Assembly: GCA_036392795.1 (NCBI GenBank)
Contig: DASVXH010000038.1
Coordinates: forward strand, 1-45,401
Reading direction: 5' to 3'
Length of the DNA: 45,401 bases
Source: JARIHD01 sp036392795
Lineage (GTDB): Bacteria; Patescibacteriota; Saccharimonadia; Saccharimonadales; UBA4665
This document shows, piece by piece, positions 15,502-24,227 of the stretch. Within the stretch, counting starts at the first letter, position 1. Each line of letters starts with the position of its first letter. The notes beneath the pieces were generated by a model. It was not told the origin of the DNA, made no database searches, and saw only the letters and a program-made list of their open reading frames with translations. The position numbers and the translations under genes are program-made.

Positions 15502-16359
15502 ATGGCTATGGACGAAAAGGGTTTGGGGCGCCAACTGCAGGCGATGCGCATACAAGCTGGGCTGACGCAGCAAGCGCTGTGTCAGCAGGCGGGGCTTAGT
15601 TATTCGACGTTAACAAAAATCGAACGAGGTGCCATTAAAGCTCCTTCTATTTTTACGATTCAAAACATTGCTACTGCTTTGGGCGTGGGCTTGGATCACA
15701 TCATGAAAAATACCAGCACCCCTTCCCTTTCTGTTGCCAAGAAGCAGCGGTCTAAAAGCGGTATTAGCTTTGTTTATTTTGATATTAATGGCTGTCTGGT
15801 GCGGTTTTATCACCGGGCCTTTACGCGTCTGGCCGAAGTCAGTGGTGCCTCGACCGATGTTATTGAAACGGCGTTCTGGCACTATAACGATGAAGTTTGT
15901 CGCGGCGAAATGACCATGGACGAATTTAACGAGGCCTTTGCAAAGGATCTGGGACTGGAGAGTGTCAACTGGCCCGAGTATTACCTGGAGACCGTGGAGC
16001 CTATCGAGGAAATGCAAACACTCATCCGCTGGGCCGCTCAGCATTACAGAATCGGCTTACTCACCAATACCATGCCTGGCCTAGTCGAACTAATGCTACA
16101 GCGGGGACTGCTCCCGTCTGTGGCGTACGAAGTGATAATTGATTCCTCTAAAGTAGGCGCCATTAAACCCGAGGCCAAGATTTATGATATCGCCGCCAGA
16201 AAAGCGGAGTGTCCATCTGGCGAAATACTGCTCATTGACGATGCGCGCGTTAATTTGATGGCTGCCGAAAAACAAGGTTGGCGCGTGCTGTGGTTTGACG
16301 ATTATCGCCCAGATGAAAGTATCGCCCGTATCCGTAGTGCACTAGAACTAGCAGATTAA
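15502..16359 (+). CDS. XRE-type HTH fused to a HAD-like hydrolase
   Basis: 285 aa. Residues 9-67 are a Cro/C1-type helix-turn-helix (AGLTQQALCQQAGLSYSTLTKIERG). Residues 88-285 are a HAD domain: motif I YFDINGCLV (nucleophile D94, with N96 at the usual second Asp), motif II LLTNT (T188), motif III K222 in GAIKPEAKIYD, motif IV LLIDDARVN (D246, D247). The HAD part is closest in pattern to the YihX/epoxide-hydrolase-like branch (FDxxGxL). A DNA-binding HAD enzyme could sense or turn over a phosphorylated metabolite while controlling genes. The Asn in motif I may mean a binding rather than catalytic role. ATG 15508 is an alternative start. The gene overlaps the convergent Fur gene by 4 bp. Confidence 0.85.
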   Translation: MAMDEKGLGRQLQAMRIQAGLTQQALCQQAGLSYSTLTKIERGAIKAPSIFTIQNIATALGVGLDHIMKNTSTPSLSVAKKQRSKSGISFVYFDINGCLVRFYHRAFTRLAEVSGASTDVIETAFWHYNDEVCRGEMTMDEFNEAFAKDLGLESVNWPEYYLETVEPIEEMQTLIRWAAQHYRIGLLTNTMPGLVELMLQRGLLPSVAYEVIIDSSKVGAIKPEAKIYDIAARKAECPSGEILLIDDARVNLMAAEKQGWRVLWFDDYRPDESIARIRSALELAD

Positions 16360-16820
16360 ATAGGCCCTTGCCTGTTCCGGGTATCGCTTAAGTTTTCTGG
16401 TGATCCGTGAATGGTGATACAGTTTGCACAGCGACCCTGGATTTCAATCTGGTGGGTGGTGGGTGTAAATCCGTTTTCGTGCGCGATAGAGACGATAAAT
16501 GACTCGAGCTGCTGTCCGTTGATGGGTGTGGTGCGGCCGCAGTCGAGGCACGTAAGGTGATGATGATGAGCGGCGAATCTATCGGTTAGCTCAATTTTAT
16601 ATTTCCACCCGGCGTGCAGTCGCTGAGCAATGCCCAGCTGCTCAAACAGGTCAACAGCACGATAAACACTGGCGCGGTCCACGCCTGCCGCCTTTTCAAC
16701 CAGTTGGGCCATACTTAGGGGTTCTTGGTCGAGTAGTGCCTCAAAAACCGCTGTACGTGCCGCTGTGTGGCTGTAGCCGGCCTCTTTTAGGATGACCCGA
16801 AATGTTTCTTGCAACGTCAT
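16356..16820 (-). CDS. Fur-family metal or peroxide regulator
   Basis: 154 aa. An N-terminal winged helix is at about 10-80 (TAARTAVFEALL, then DRASVYRAVDLFEQLGIAQRL). The metal-binding region HHHHLTCLDCGR (about 90-101) and a second pair CANC near residue 132 form the structural zinc site of Fur/Zur/PerR proteins. The sequence does not decide between iron, zinc and peroxide sensing. An inverted repeat directly upstream is a candidate autoregulatory box. The start ATG at 16820 has a weak ribosome-binding site. Confidence 0.92.
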   Translation of the reverse strand: MTLQETFRVILKEAGYSHTAARTAVFEALLDQEPLSMAQLVEKAAGVDRASVYRAVDLFEQLGIAQRLHAGWKYKIELTDRFAAHHHHLTCLDCGRTTPINGQQLESFIVSIAHENGFTPTTHQIEIQGRCANCITIHGSPENLSDTRNRQGPI

Positions 16821-16833
16821 ATCGTATAGGCTA

Positions 16834-16864
16834 CCATAAATTGCGATAAAATTGCAATTTATGG
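16834..16864. promoter_or_regulatory. Candidate Fur-type operator
   Basis: Exact 11-bp inverted repeat CCATAAATTGC / GCAATTTATGG with a 9-bp AT-rich centre, 14 nt before the fur start and 4 nt from the valS stop. AT-rich palindromes of this kind are typical of Fur/PerR/Zur sites; which metal is unknown. Confidence 0.6.
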
Positions 16865-16868
16865 ATGG

Positions 16869-19421
16869 TTACTGTTGGAAGCGGGCAATTTCAGCGTCGA
16901 TTGCCGCCAGACGGTTTTTTGCATCAAGCAATTGCTGACGGGTTTGGTCCACTACGGCCTGTGGGGCGTTGTCTACATAGTTTGCATTGGTCAGGCGAGC
17001 TTGCAGACGCTCGACGACTTGATTCTCTGCGGCGCGCTTGCCGTGCAAGGTGTTCAAATGGCCGCGGGCGACATCGCTATCGAGAGCCAGCCAGGCGTCA
17101 AAGCCGATGCCGGTCAGTCTAAAGCCTTCCGACGATTCGACTTCATGTAGAGCGCTCAAGCGCGCCATGCGCTTAATTACCTCGGCATTATTCCGGATGG
17201 CCGCAGTCGAAGCATATTCTAGCCGACCAGTGTTAAGACCCATATTCTTGAGCGTGGCGCGAACCTCTGTAATGAGTGTCTTGACTGCTTCAAAGTCCTG
17301 ACTTTTAGCCTTATTGCCTGCCTTGATCTTTGGCCACGCGCTCGTAATGAGTAAGCTGTCATCTGTGTTGATGGTCTGCCAGATAGTTTCAGTTACAAAT
17401 GGCGCAAAAGGATGAGCAAGCACTAGAACACTTTTTAGTGCGTAAACAAGCAGCGGCAAATTCTCTTGAGCCTTAGACGCTTCGATATACCAGTCGGCAA
17501 AATCGTCCCAAACAAAATGGTATAGGCGGTCATAGGCTTCTGCAAATCGGTAGTTTTCTAGGTCGTCGGCAATGCCGGCGGCCGCCTCATTTAATTTGGT
17601 GAGTATCCAATGATCGGCATCGGTTACTGGTGTTACTTTGTCGCCGTTGTCGGCTGCCTTGGCTTCGACATAGCGGGCGATATTCCAAAGCTTATTGGCA
17701 AAATTACGCGCATCTTCCACCTTGCGAGGGTCGTAGCCGCGGTTGACGGCCGCTGCACGCCCGGCGACTATGCCCATACGCAGTGCATCGGCGCCGTATT
17801 TTTCGATTACCTCTGGCGCATTAATGACATTACCTAGGCTTTTGCTCATTTTGCTGCCATCTTCGGCCATGACGTACCCGTGAATGTATACGGAACTAAA
17901 TGGTATTTCTCCCGTCACGTAGAGGCCTAGCATAATCATGCGGCTAACCCAGGGGTATAGAATTTCTCCGCCAGTTTCCATGAGACTCAAGGGGTAGTGC
18001 TGCTTAAAATCTTCACTGTCGGGATAGTCCAATGTTGCATAGGGCCAAGAACTGCTTGAGAACCAGGTGTCAAACACGTCAGAATCGCGACGATAAGTCT
18101 TGCCGTCAACTTCGATGATCTCCTGCCCTACTCGCTCGTCATAAATCCAGTCGTCAGAGTTGTCGACATTTTGAAATGCCGGAATAGGAATTCCCCATGC
18201 TATCTGGCGCGAAATATTCCAGTCGCGCAGGTTTTTTAAATAGTTTATAAGTTGATCTTTTTTGGTTTCGGGATAAAAAGTAATCTTGTTTTCTTCCAGG
18301 GCTCTGAGTGCTGGTTTTGCTAAGGGTTGCATATCAACGAACCACTGATCGCGTAACAGGGGTTGAATCACGGTGCCACACTTATAGCAGTGGCCGACAC
18401 TATGCGAATAATCTTCGATTTTTATCAAATACCCCTGCTCTTCTAGGTCGCTGATGATTTTTTTTCGGGCTTCGGTGACTGAAAGGCCGCGATATGCAGC
18501 TGGAGCTTCGGCGTTCATTTTGCCTTCGTTGTCTATGATCGTGATCATGGGTAGCGAGTGCCGTTCACCCAATGCGAAATCATTGGGGTCGTGCGCTGGC
18601 GTGATCTTGACGGCGCCGGTGCCAAACGCCGGATCGACAAATTCGGTATCGGTGACTATAGGAATCTCCCGTCCGACCAATGGTAAGGTCACGGTTTTAC
18701 CGTGAAAATCACGATAACGAGGGTCGTCAGCATGTACTGCGACTGCTGTGTCGCCCAGCATGGTCTCTGGCCGGGTCGTAGCGACAACAATTTCACCGCT
18801 GCCATCGGTAAGTGGGTAGCGGAGCTGCCACAGCTTGCCCTGCTCTTCTTTGTACTCTACCTCGATATCTGCAAAGGCTGTTCCATGAAAGGTGCAGTAA
18901 TTTACGAGGCGTTCGCCTCTGTAAATGAGACCCTCGTCCCACATTTTTTTAAAGGTCTGGTAGGCTCGTTTGACGATTTTTTCATCCAACGTAAAAGTAA
19001 AGCGCGACCAGTCGACACTGCCGCCTAAGCTTCGAAATTGTGCCTCAAATCCTTTGCGGTTAAGGGCTACAAAGTCCCAGATATTTTTGTATAGTTCTTC
19101 TCTGGTAAAATCGAATCGACTCTTGCCTTCTTTGGCCAAATGTTTTTCGTAGACTGCTTGTGTTTCAAAGCCGGCATGGTCGGCGCCAGGCACAAATAAA
19201 ACACTCTCACCTTTTAATCGGTGGTAGCGTATGGCGATATCCTGGAGTGTCATAGTAAGGGCAAAGCCAATATGCAAGTTGGCGTTGGCGTTCGGAGGAG
19301 GGACAACCACCGAATAACTCTTCCCTGCTTTACGTGGCTGGAAGGCTTGGGATTTTTCCCATAGCGCGTAGATGTCGGCCTCATATTTGGAAGGCTCGTA
19401 CACTTTTGGCAGATTCATCAT
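16869..19421 (-). CDS. valS: Valyl-tRNA synthetase
   Basis: 850 aa, normal for ValRS. It charges tRNA-Val with valine and edits threonine. The class Ia signature is present as NANLHIGFAL (HIGH written HIGF, near residue 50) and SKMSKSLGN near residue 530. The editing domain lies at about 200-350 (TTRPETMLGDTAVAVHADD, PLVGREIPI, GTGAVKITPAHDPND). The tRNA-binding helical domain and a C-terminal coiled coil ending in LAAIDAEIARFQQ follow. Starts at MMNLPKVYEPSKYE with AGGGA upstream. It is preceded by a 320-bp gene-free leader, large enough for control elements. Confidence 0.97.
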   Translation of the reverse strand: MMNLPKVYEPSKYEADIYALWEKSQAFQPRKAGKSYSVVVPPPNANANLHIGFALTMTLQDIAIRYHRLKGESVLFVPGADHAGFETQAVYEKHLAKEGKSRFDFTREELYKNIWDFVALNRKGFEAQFRSLGGSVDWSRFTFTLDEKIVKRAYQTFKKMWDEGLIYRGERLVNYCTFHGTAFADIEVEYKEEQGKLWQLRYPLTDGSGEIVVATTRPETMLGDTAVAVHADDPRYRDFHGKTVTLPLVGREIPIVTDTEFVDPAFGTGAVKITPAHDPNDFALGERHSLPMITIIDNEGKMNAEAPAAYRGLSVTEARKKIISDLEEQGYLIKIEDYSHSVGHCYKCGTVIQPLLRDQWFVDMQPLAKPALRALEENKITFYPETKKDQLINYLKNLRDWNISRQIAWGIPIPAFQNVDNSDDWIYDERVGQEIIEVDGKTYRRDSDVFDTWFSSSSWPYATLDYPDSEDFKQHYPLSLMETGGEILYPWVSRMIMLGLYVTGEIPFSSVYIHGYVMAEDGSKMSKSLGNVINAPEVIEKYGADALRMGIVAGRAAAVNRGYDPRKVEDARNFANKLWNIARYVEAKAADNGDKVTPVTDADHWILTKLNEAAAGIADDLENYRFAEAYDRLYHFVWDDFADWYIEASKAQENLPLLVYALKSVLVLAHPFAPFVTETIWQTINTDDSLLITSAWPKIKAGNKAKSQDFEAVKTLITEVRATLKNMGLNTGRLEYASTAAIRNNAEVIKRMARLSALHEVESSEGFRLTGIGFDAWLALDSDVARGHLNTLHGKRAAENQVVERLQARLTNANYVDNAPQAVVDQTRQQLLDAKNRLAAIDAEIARFQQ

Positions 19422-19741
19422 TGTGTCCCTAGTTATTATTGATTAACAGATTACAGCATATCATTATGTCGTAAGTTTTACCATCTGCCGGATCTTTTCA
19501 CGTGAAATCTTTTAGCACCACAAATAGAGCTTTCCCGTGAAAACCCATCACAAACTCACATTTGAAATTTTGTGTATTTTGTCTAGTCATGCCTTGCAAA
19601 AAGGTACGGTCTGTATGCGCAGACGTTATTTTTCTCACGGTTTTTGTTTTTGCTCGCACATCCTACGCTTGGTTCACCCTAAATTGCAAGCACAAAAATA
19701 AAAGAAGCGTAAGCCCCGACTGTACTGCGGAATAAATAGAG
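19422..19741. other. 320-bp gene-free region between tsaD and valS
   Basis: The only gap over 300 bp in the window. It contains a 12-bp perfect palindrome TTTCACGTGAAA (19496-19507) and a short hairpin GTCTG-N6-CAGAC (19609-19624) followed on the plus strand by TTATTTTT, like a weak terminator. A 48-codon plus-strand frame (19589-19735) has no ribosome-binding site. I see no T-box signature or tRNA. It may be a valS leader or hold an unrecognised small RNA. Confidence 0.4.
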
Positions 19742-20800
19742 TCACATCGAAAGATTAGGTGCTACTTCCAACGTCAATGCATCCACTGTCGGCTGACCTA
19801 ACATGGCTTTATAGCAGCCCAGCGTCGCAATCATGGCGCCATTGTCACCGCACAGTTTAAGATCGGTATACGAAATAGGGAAGGGTAGGCGTTCGGCCAG
19901 TTGTCGGCGCAATTCGCTATTAGCCGCCACGCCACCGCCGATCACTACGCTGTTAGGACTAAATTCTTCCACGGCCAACAAAACCTTGTCCACAATAGTT
20001 TCGCAGGCAATACGCTGAAAACTGGCAGCAATATCGGCCTTCTGCGCTTCGTTCAATAGCCCAGGGAGCTTTGTAGACGGCAATGAGTAATCATGACCGG
20101 TTTGTTCCTGGGCCAGCCTTAAAACGGCTGTTTTGAGCCCTGAAAAGCTAAAATCATACTTTTGCATGCGGGCTTTTGGCAGCAGAAAAGCCTGGGCATT
20201 ACCTTCAATTGCCTTTTTAGAAACATTAATTCCGCCAGGGTAGGGCAGTCCGATAATTTTGGCCACCTTATCAAAGGCTTCACCTATGGCATCGTCCTGA
20301 GTTTGCCCCAGTAACGTGTAATCAAAATGATCCCTCCACAGCACCAGCTGACTGTGGCCGCCGCTTACAATAACTCCTAGCATGGGAAATTCAGGCTGGG
20401 CAGCAGGCAGGGTATACCCGGGAAGGGGGGTTTCGGTCAAAAAGTTGGCATAAATATGACCTTCTACATGGTTTACTGCGTACAAGGGCTTATTTTTGAC
20501 CAGTGCCAGTGTACGGGCTGTCAATACGCCGATCAACAGACTGCCGAGAAGTCCAGCTCCGTAGGTTACGGCTATGGCGTCGATATCATCCCATGTGCAG
20601 CCCGCGTCATCCAGCGCTTGTTGTGTAACTGGAATTATTGCTTCTATATGGCTGCGTGCAGCGATTTCGGGGATAACGCCGCCGTATTGGGCGTGTAAAT
20701 CCATGCTGCTCGCAATTCGATTGCTCAGTAAAACACGTCCGTCCTTTACAACAGAGACAGCGGTTTCATCACAACTCGACTCGATTCCCAGTACAATCAC
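19742..20800 (-). CDS. tsaD: tRNA N6-adenosine threonylcarbamoyltransferase TsaD
   Basis: 352 aa from a GTG at 20800, giving MIVLGIESSCDETAVSVV, the usual start of TsaD/YgjD/Kae1; a TTG at 20818 is a less likely alternative. TsaD, with TsaB and TsaE, transfers threonylcarbamoyl to A37 of tRNAs reading ANN codons. Metal-binding HVEGHIYAN (about 110) and the ASKH-fold segments VSGGHSQLVLW, FSFSGLKTAVLR and VIGGGVAANSELR are present. The extended -10 TGG-TATGCT lies 6 nt before the GTG, so the mRNA is probably leaderless. Confidence 0.95.
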   Translation of the reverse strand: MIVLGIESSCDETAVSVVKDGRVLLSNRIASSMDLHAQYGGVIPEIAARSHIEAIIPVTQQALDDAGCTWDDIDAIAVTYGAGLLGSLLIGVLTARTLALVKNKPLYAVNHVEGHIYANFLTETPLPGYTLPAAQPEFPMLGVIVSGGHSQLVLWRDHFDYTLLGQTQDDAIGEAFDKVAKIIGLPYPGGINVSKKAIEGNAQAFLLPKARMQKYDFSFSGLKTAVLRLAQEQTGHDYSLPSTKLPGLLNEAQKADIAASFQRIACETIVDKVLLAVEEFSPNSVVIGGGVAANSELRRQLAERLPFPISYTDLKLCGDNGAMIATLGCYKAMLGQPTVDALTLEVAPNLSM

Positions 20801-20806
20801 GTATCC

Positions 20807-20815
20807 AGCATACCA
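20807..20815 (-). promoter_or_regulatory. Extended -10 promoter of tsaD, leaderless
   Basis: TGG-TATGCT on the minus strand, hexamer 6 nt before the GTG start at 20800. There is no ribosome-binding site. Confidence 0.5.
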
Positions 20816-20939
20816 CAATGTAGGGGTAGAGATGGCTAAGAAACATGGTTATTGACATTACGTCACGTTTATGCTTGAATGATATTAGTAAAACACAAAA
20901 TAAAAATCATCCAAATAACGAGCAAGAAAGAATACAGCC

Positions 20940-22823
20940 ATGATACACCAACACGATACCATTCCAGGAACAGCACCTGTGGAGCAGACGCAGTTTGTTC
21001 CCTTGCCTGAGCAGTATGCAGGCCAGCTTGATCCGCACAATGCTAACCGTACGCCATTTACCCATAATCGGTTCGATCAGGCACCGGTTAATCACCTTGC
21101 AAGACTTTCAGAAGCTCAGTTTTTGAATCAAATTCAAGATATTGTGGGCGAAGATGAAGTAAGGAATGTGTTGGATCAAGGCGGCACTCAAGGTGCAGAA
21201 TCTTATTTAGCCGAAGTTAGAGCGCAGGCCCGCGACGCGGTCCTAAACAAAGCTCTTCGCGCCCGTGGCGAAGACCAGAACACACAGTTTGGTCCCAAAA
21301 CCGAATTTAAGAGCAAAGAAGAGATGAGCCGGTTCAGCCCTCTCTATGATGCTGTTTATAAAGAAGTTCGAGAAAAGTTGACCACTATGACTCCGGATCA
21401 GGTTCTGGCTGAGAGCCAACGCCCTAATCTGGCCCCTGGCTACGCGGTAATGGTTAAAGAGCGTGTTAGCGAGCTTGCGTACGCCCAAGCACGCCAGCAA
21501 GCAACCATGGCCGCAACCCGTCAGCCTCGCATAACCAACGTTAATGTGCCTAATGCACGAAACGTCGTTCATCCTGCCACTCACCCCGGTCAGCCTACCC
21601 AACCCCATCGGCAAACCTCTCCGCCTCTAAAGGGTAAGGTTATTCCACATCCAGGTCAGCACCGGATTGGTAGCCTAGTGCCTCCAACTATCCTGAATCC
21701 AAATATAACTCAACCTATCCCAAAGCCTAATATTGCCCCTCAACCGCAGCAGAACCCGAATGTGTTGCCTCATGGCCAACAACGCCCCAACCTTCCTACT
21801 CCACGGCCGGGACAAGGGCACAACACTCAGCGCTTGCGTCCAAACACTCAGCAATCTCAATCACAAAATCCCAACGTACATCGTCAACACCCCGGCAACA
21901 CTGGAAATATAAACACGCCATCGCCGATCAATCCTAACAGGATTCAAGGTACTCTGACGCCTAATCAGAACCCGGCACCGTTTATGACACCGGACGAATT
22001 TAAGCGGCAGGCAGGCAAGACCAAGAAAGGTGCACGAGCAGCCGCGCAAAGACTTTCTGACACTCAGTTGGAGCAGGTTATCGCTATGGCTGATGCTAGC
22101 AGAAAGCACAAAATTTACACGGAACAGTCCCAGGATACCAAACTTGCAGAATCGATCCTAAAGTATGACCTTGAAAAAATGCAGGCAGCCTATGATAAGG
22201 CAAATGCCGAAGGCAGGGACGACGATAGGGAACAAATCTACCAGGAGATGGTGAGACGACAGGCTTATGCTTTTGAGCCCATGGCAAAGGCTGCAGATAA
22301 GGCACGAGAAATAGCTGATACTATTCCTTATCATCCCGGCCTGAAGATTGGCAGCAAAGAGATGAGTGCATTGCTGGATGAGCGCGCGCGCCGCGCTAAC
22401 GCCCGCCGCAGTATTGAGCAGAAATTCCAGCCTACCGCCCACGCCCGTGACCAACACATCAAAAACCTACAGGCACATAATGGTATCGAGAACCATGAAA
22501 CAAGGCAAACAGCAGCGGTTGCCCGGCAGGAATACCTGAAGTTTCTAGGAGTGGCCGAAGAAAAACGCGGACTCATAAAAAGGCTTCGCCGTACACCCAA
22601 GGCCAACCTGAGCCTGAAAGGCATGGACCGGCTGGAACGCGCCGCTTACAATGAGCAGGTTTTAAATACGCTGGATCCGGCCACGGCATTTGAGACAAGG
22701 GAACGCGCGCAGAAGATCTACGCCCGCCTAAGTACAAAGCATGCTCGTGACGTATTTAATCAGCTCTATCAGATTCATTACGGGCGACAGGGTAAACCGC
22801 AAAAGGCTCTCTGGGCAAAGTAA
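20940..22823 (+). CDS. 627-aa hypothetical protein with P/N/Q-rich middle
   Basis: Family not recognised. Residues 1-195 are charged and helical. Residues about 195-350 are a low-complexity Pro/Asn/Gln/His-rich linker with repeated short P-N-x-x-P-Q and N-P-N-x elements. Residues 350-627 are strongly helical, Ala/Arg/Lys-rich, probably coiled coil, ending in PQKALWAK. There is no signal peptide or membrane helix. A terminator follows. In size and helical, Gln-rich style it recalls the 630-aa protein of the T4SS cluster (1019-2911), which also lacks export signals. A shared role as a cytoplasmic scaffold or secreted substrate is speculation. Confidence 0.75.
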   Translation: MIHQHDTIPGTAPVEQTQFVPLPEQYAGQLDPHNANRTPFTHNRFDQAPVNHLARLSEAQFLNQIQDIVGEDEVRNVLDQGGTQGAESYLAEVRAQARDAVLNKALRARGEDQNTQFGPKTEFKSKEEMSRFSPLYDAVYKEVREKLTTMTPDQVLAESQRPNLAPGYAVMVKERVSELAYAQARQQATMAATRQPRITNVNVPNARNVVHPATHPGQPTQPHRQTSPPLKGKVIPHPGQHRIGSLVPPTILNPNITQPIPKPNIAPQPQQNPNVLPHGQQRPNLPTPRPGQGHNTQRLRPNTQQSQSQNPNVHRQHPGNTGNINTPSPINPNRIQGTLTPNQNPAPFMTPDEFKRQAGKTKKGARAAAQRLSDTQLEQVIAMADASRKHKIYTEQSQDTKLAESILKYDLEKMQAAYDKANAEGRDDDREQIYQEMVRRQAYAFEPMAKAADKAREIADTIPYHPGLKIGSKEMSALLDERARRANARRSIEQKFQPTAHARDQHIKNLQAHNGIENHETRQTAAVARQEYLKFLGVAEEKRGLIKRLRRTPKANLSLKGMDRLERAAYNEQVLNTLDPATAFETRERAQKIYARLSTKHARDVFNQLYQIHYGRQGKPQKALWAK

Positions 22824-22846
22824 CCTAACTAAAATAGTAGCTGAAA

Positions 22847-22882
22847 ATACGGCCTCTAGCTCTTCGGCATCGGAGGCCGTAT
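22847..22882 (+). terminator. Terminator overlapping the murE promoter
   Basis: Perfect 10-bp stem ATACGGCCTC / GAGGCCGTAT, 16-nt loop, then ACTTTTTGG. The last bases of the stem are also part of the TATACT hexamer (22880-22885) of the next gene. Confidence 0.8.
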
Positions 22883-22885
22883 ACT
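22880..22885 (+). promoter_or_regulatory. -10 hexamer of murE embedded in the terminator
   Basis: TATACT 7 nt before the ATG at 22893, pointing to a leaderless mRNA. It shares bases with the descending arm of the preceding terminator. No TGn extension here. Confidence 0.45.
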
Positions 22886-22892
22886 TTTTGGT

Positions 22893-24200
22893 ATGAATAT
22901 TCGAAAAATTGTGAAGATGTTTATTCCACGGACCCTATTTCGGCACGTGGAACCGTTCGGTCATTTGTGTGAGGCTATTTTATTAAATGTTTTGTATGGT
23001 TTTCCGGCGCGCGGTATGAAGGTTATAGGAGTTACAGGGACCAATGGCAAGACTACGACGTCATTTTTGATTCATCGTATGCTACATGAATCCGGTAAAA
23101 AGGCGGGGCTCATGAGTACTGTGGCTTACGGTATAGGCGCCGATATTCGCCCACAGATGACGCACATGACCACGTCTTCGGTCCCGGTTTTGCTGCGCCG
23201 GATAAAAGAGATGCGTGCCGCTGGCGTAGAATGGCTGGTGCTGGAAACGACTAGTCATGCACTGGCACAGCACCGGGTGTGGGGAATTCCGTATACCGTG
23301 GCAGTACTGACCAACATTACGCACGAACATTTGAATTATCACGGGACTTTTGAGCGATATGTGGCGGCCAAGCGCATGCTGTTTACGCAGGCTAACCGTA
23401 ATCGCCGAGGTCTCCGTGTGGGTGTAGTTAATGCCGACGACCCCAATGCTGAAGTGTTCGCTTCGGCGGTGGATAATCCTTTACTGTATGGCACGGACGC
23501 CGGCGATTTGCGCGCCACTCATATAAAATTATTGCCAAATAAAGTGACGTACGTGGCGCAATACGCAGAGCAAATTTATAACATCACCTGTCAATTGCCC
23601 GGTAGCTTTAATGTTTATAATTCGCTGGCGGCAGTGGGCGTGGGTCAGGCAATCGGCTTGTCTGCGAGGGAGATAGAGCAGGGGATTGCTGCACTGACCA
23701 GCGTGGAGGGTCGCATGACTCCCGTAGAGGAAGGCCAGGACTTTACTGTGCTGGTGGACTACGCACACACGCCAGATAGTTTTGAAAAACTTTTTCGGGA
23801 CATGAAACCTGTAATCAAGGGTAAATTGATCGTTTTGTTTGGCTCCCTTGGCGGCGGCGACGAGACTAAGCGAGGCGAACAAGGCCGACTGGCCGGAAGT
23901 TATGCCGATGAAGTAATCGTGACTGAAGAAGACAACCGCAATGAGGATCCGGAGCGCATCCGCCGCATGATTGCGGATGGGGCTGCTGGTGCCGGAAAAG
24001 TGTTGGATAAAGACTTATTTATGATTGCTGACCGTGCTGAGGCCATTACATTTGCTTTTGGCCGTGCGCGTAGGGGCGACACGGTAATGCTGCTGGGTAA
24101 AGGTCATGAAAAAACCATTGAACGGGCCAACGAAACGATTTCCTGGGACGAAGTAGCCGTCGCCCGCAAGGCATTGAAGGCTTTGAAGAAACGGAAGTAA
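22893..24200 (+). CDS. murE: MurE-like UDP-MurNAc-tripeptide ligase, short N-terminus
   Basis: 435 aa. ATP-dependent addition of the third amino acid to the peptidoglycan stem. Mur ligase features: P-loop GVTGTNGKTTT (P-loop core 49-54), ETTSHAL (118-124), THEHLNYHGT (143-152), the Lys of AAKRMLF (K160), VDYAHTPDS (288-296) and the C-terminal LLGKGHE. The P-loop sits about 60 residues earlier than in E. coli MurE, so most of the N-terminal UDP-binding domain is missing. The amino-acid selector DNPR reads E-D-N-R-N-E-D-P (346-353), so the third residue (mDAP, Lys or other) cannot be read off. Start without ribosome-binding site. Confidence 0.88.
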   Translation: MNIRKIVKMFIPRTLFRHVEPFGHLCEAILLNVLYGFPARGMKVIGVTGTNGKTTTSFLIHRMLHESGKKAGLMSTVAYGIGADIRPQMTHMTTSSVPVLLRRIKEMRAAGVEWLVLETTSHALAQHRVWGIPYTVAVLTNITHEHLNYHGTFERYVAAKRMLFTQANRNRRGLRVGVVNADDPNAEVFASAVDNPLLYGTDAGDLRATHIKLLPNKVTYVAQYAEQIYNITCQLPGSFNVYNSLAAVGVGQAIGLSAREIEQGIAALTSVEGRMTPVEEGQDFTVLVDYAHTPDSFEKLFRDMKPVIKGKLIVLFGSLGGGDETKRGEQGRLAGSYADEVIVTEEDNRNEDPERIRRMIADGAAGAGKVLDKDLFMIADRAEAITFAFGRARRGDTVMLLGKGHEKTIERANETISWDEVAVARKALKALKKRK

Positions 24201-24221
24201 AACCCCCTCATCAGGGGTTTT
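24199..24221. terminator. Bidirectional terminator between murE and arginase
   Basis: AAAACCCC / GGGGTTTT, perfect 8-bp stem with a 7-nt loop, with A-run on one side and T-run on the other, so it works for both convergent genes. Confidence 0.85.
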
Positions 24222-24227
24222 ACTAAA

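Noticed and set aside
19589..19735. 48-codon plus-strand frame in the tsaD-valS gap
   Set aside because: No ribosome-binding site or promoter, odd composition, and no further support; kept only as a remark on the gap.
20848..20875. TTGACA and TATGCT before the 627-aa protein gene
   Set aside because: The spacing between the two hexamers is about 12 nt, too short for a promoter; the real start signal is unclear.
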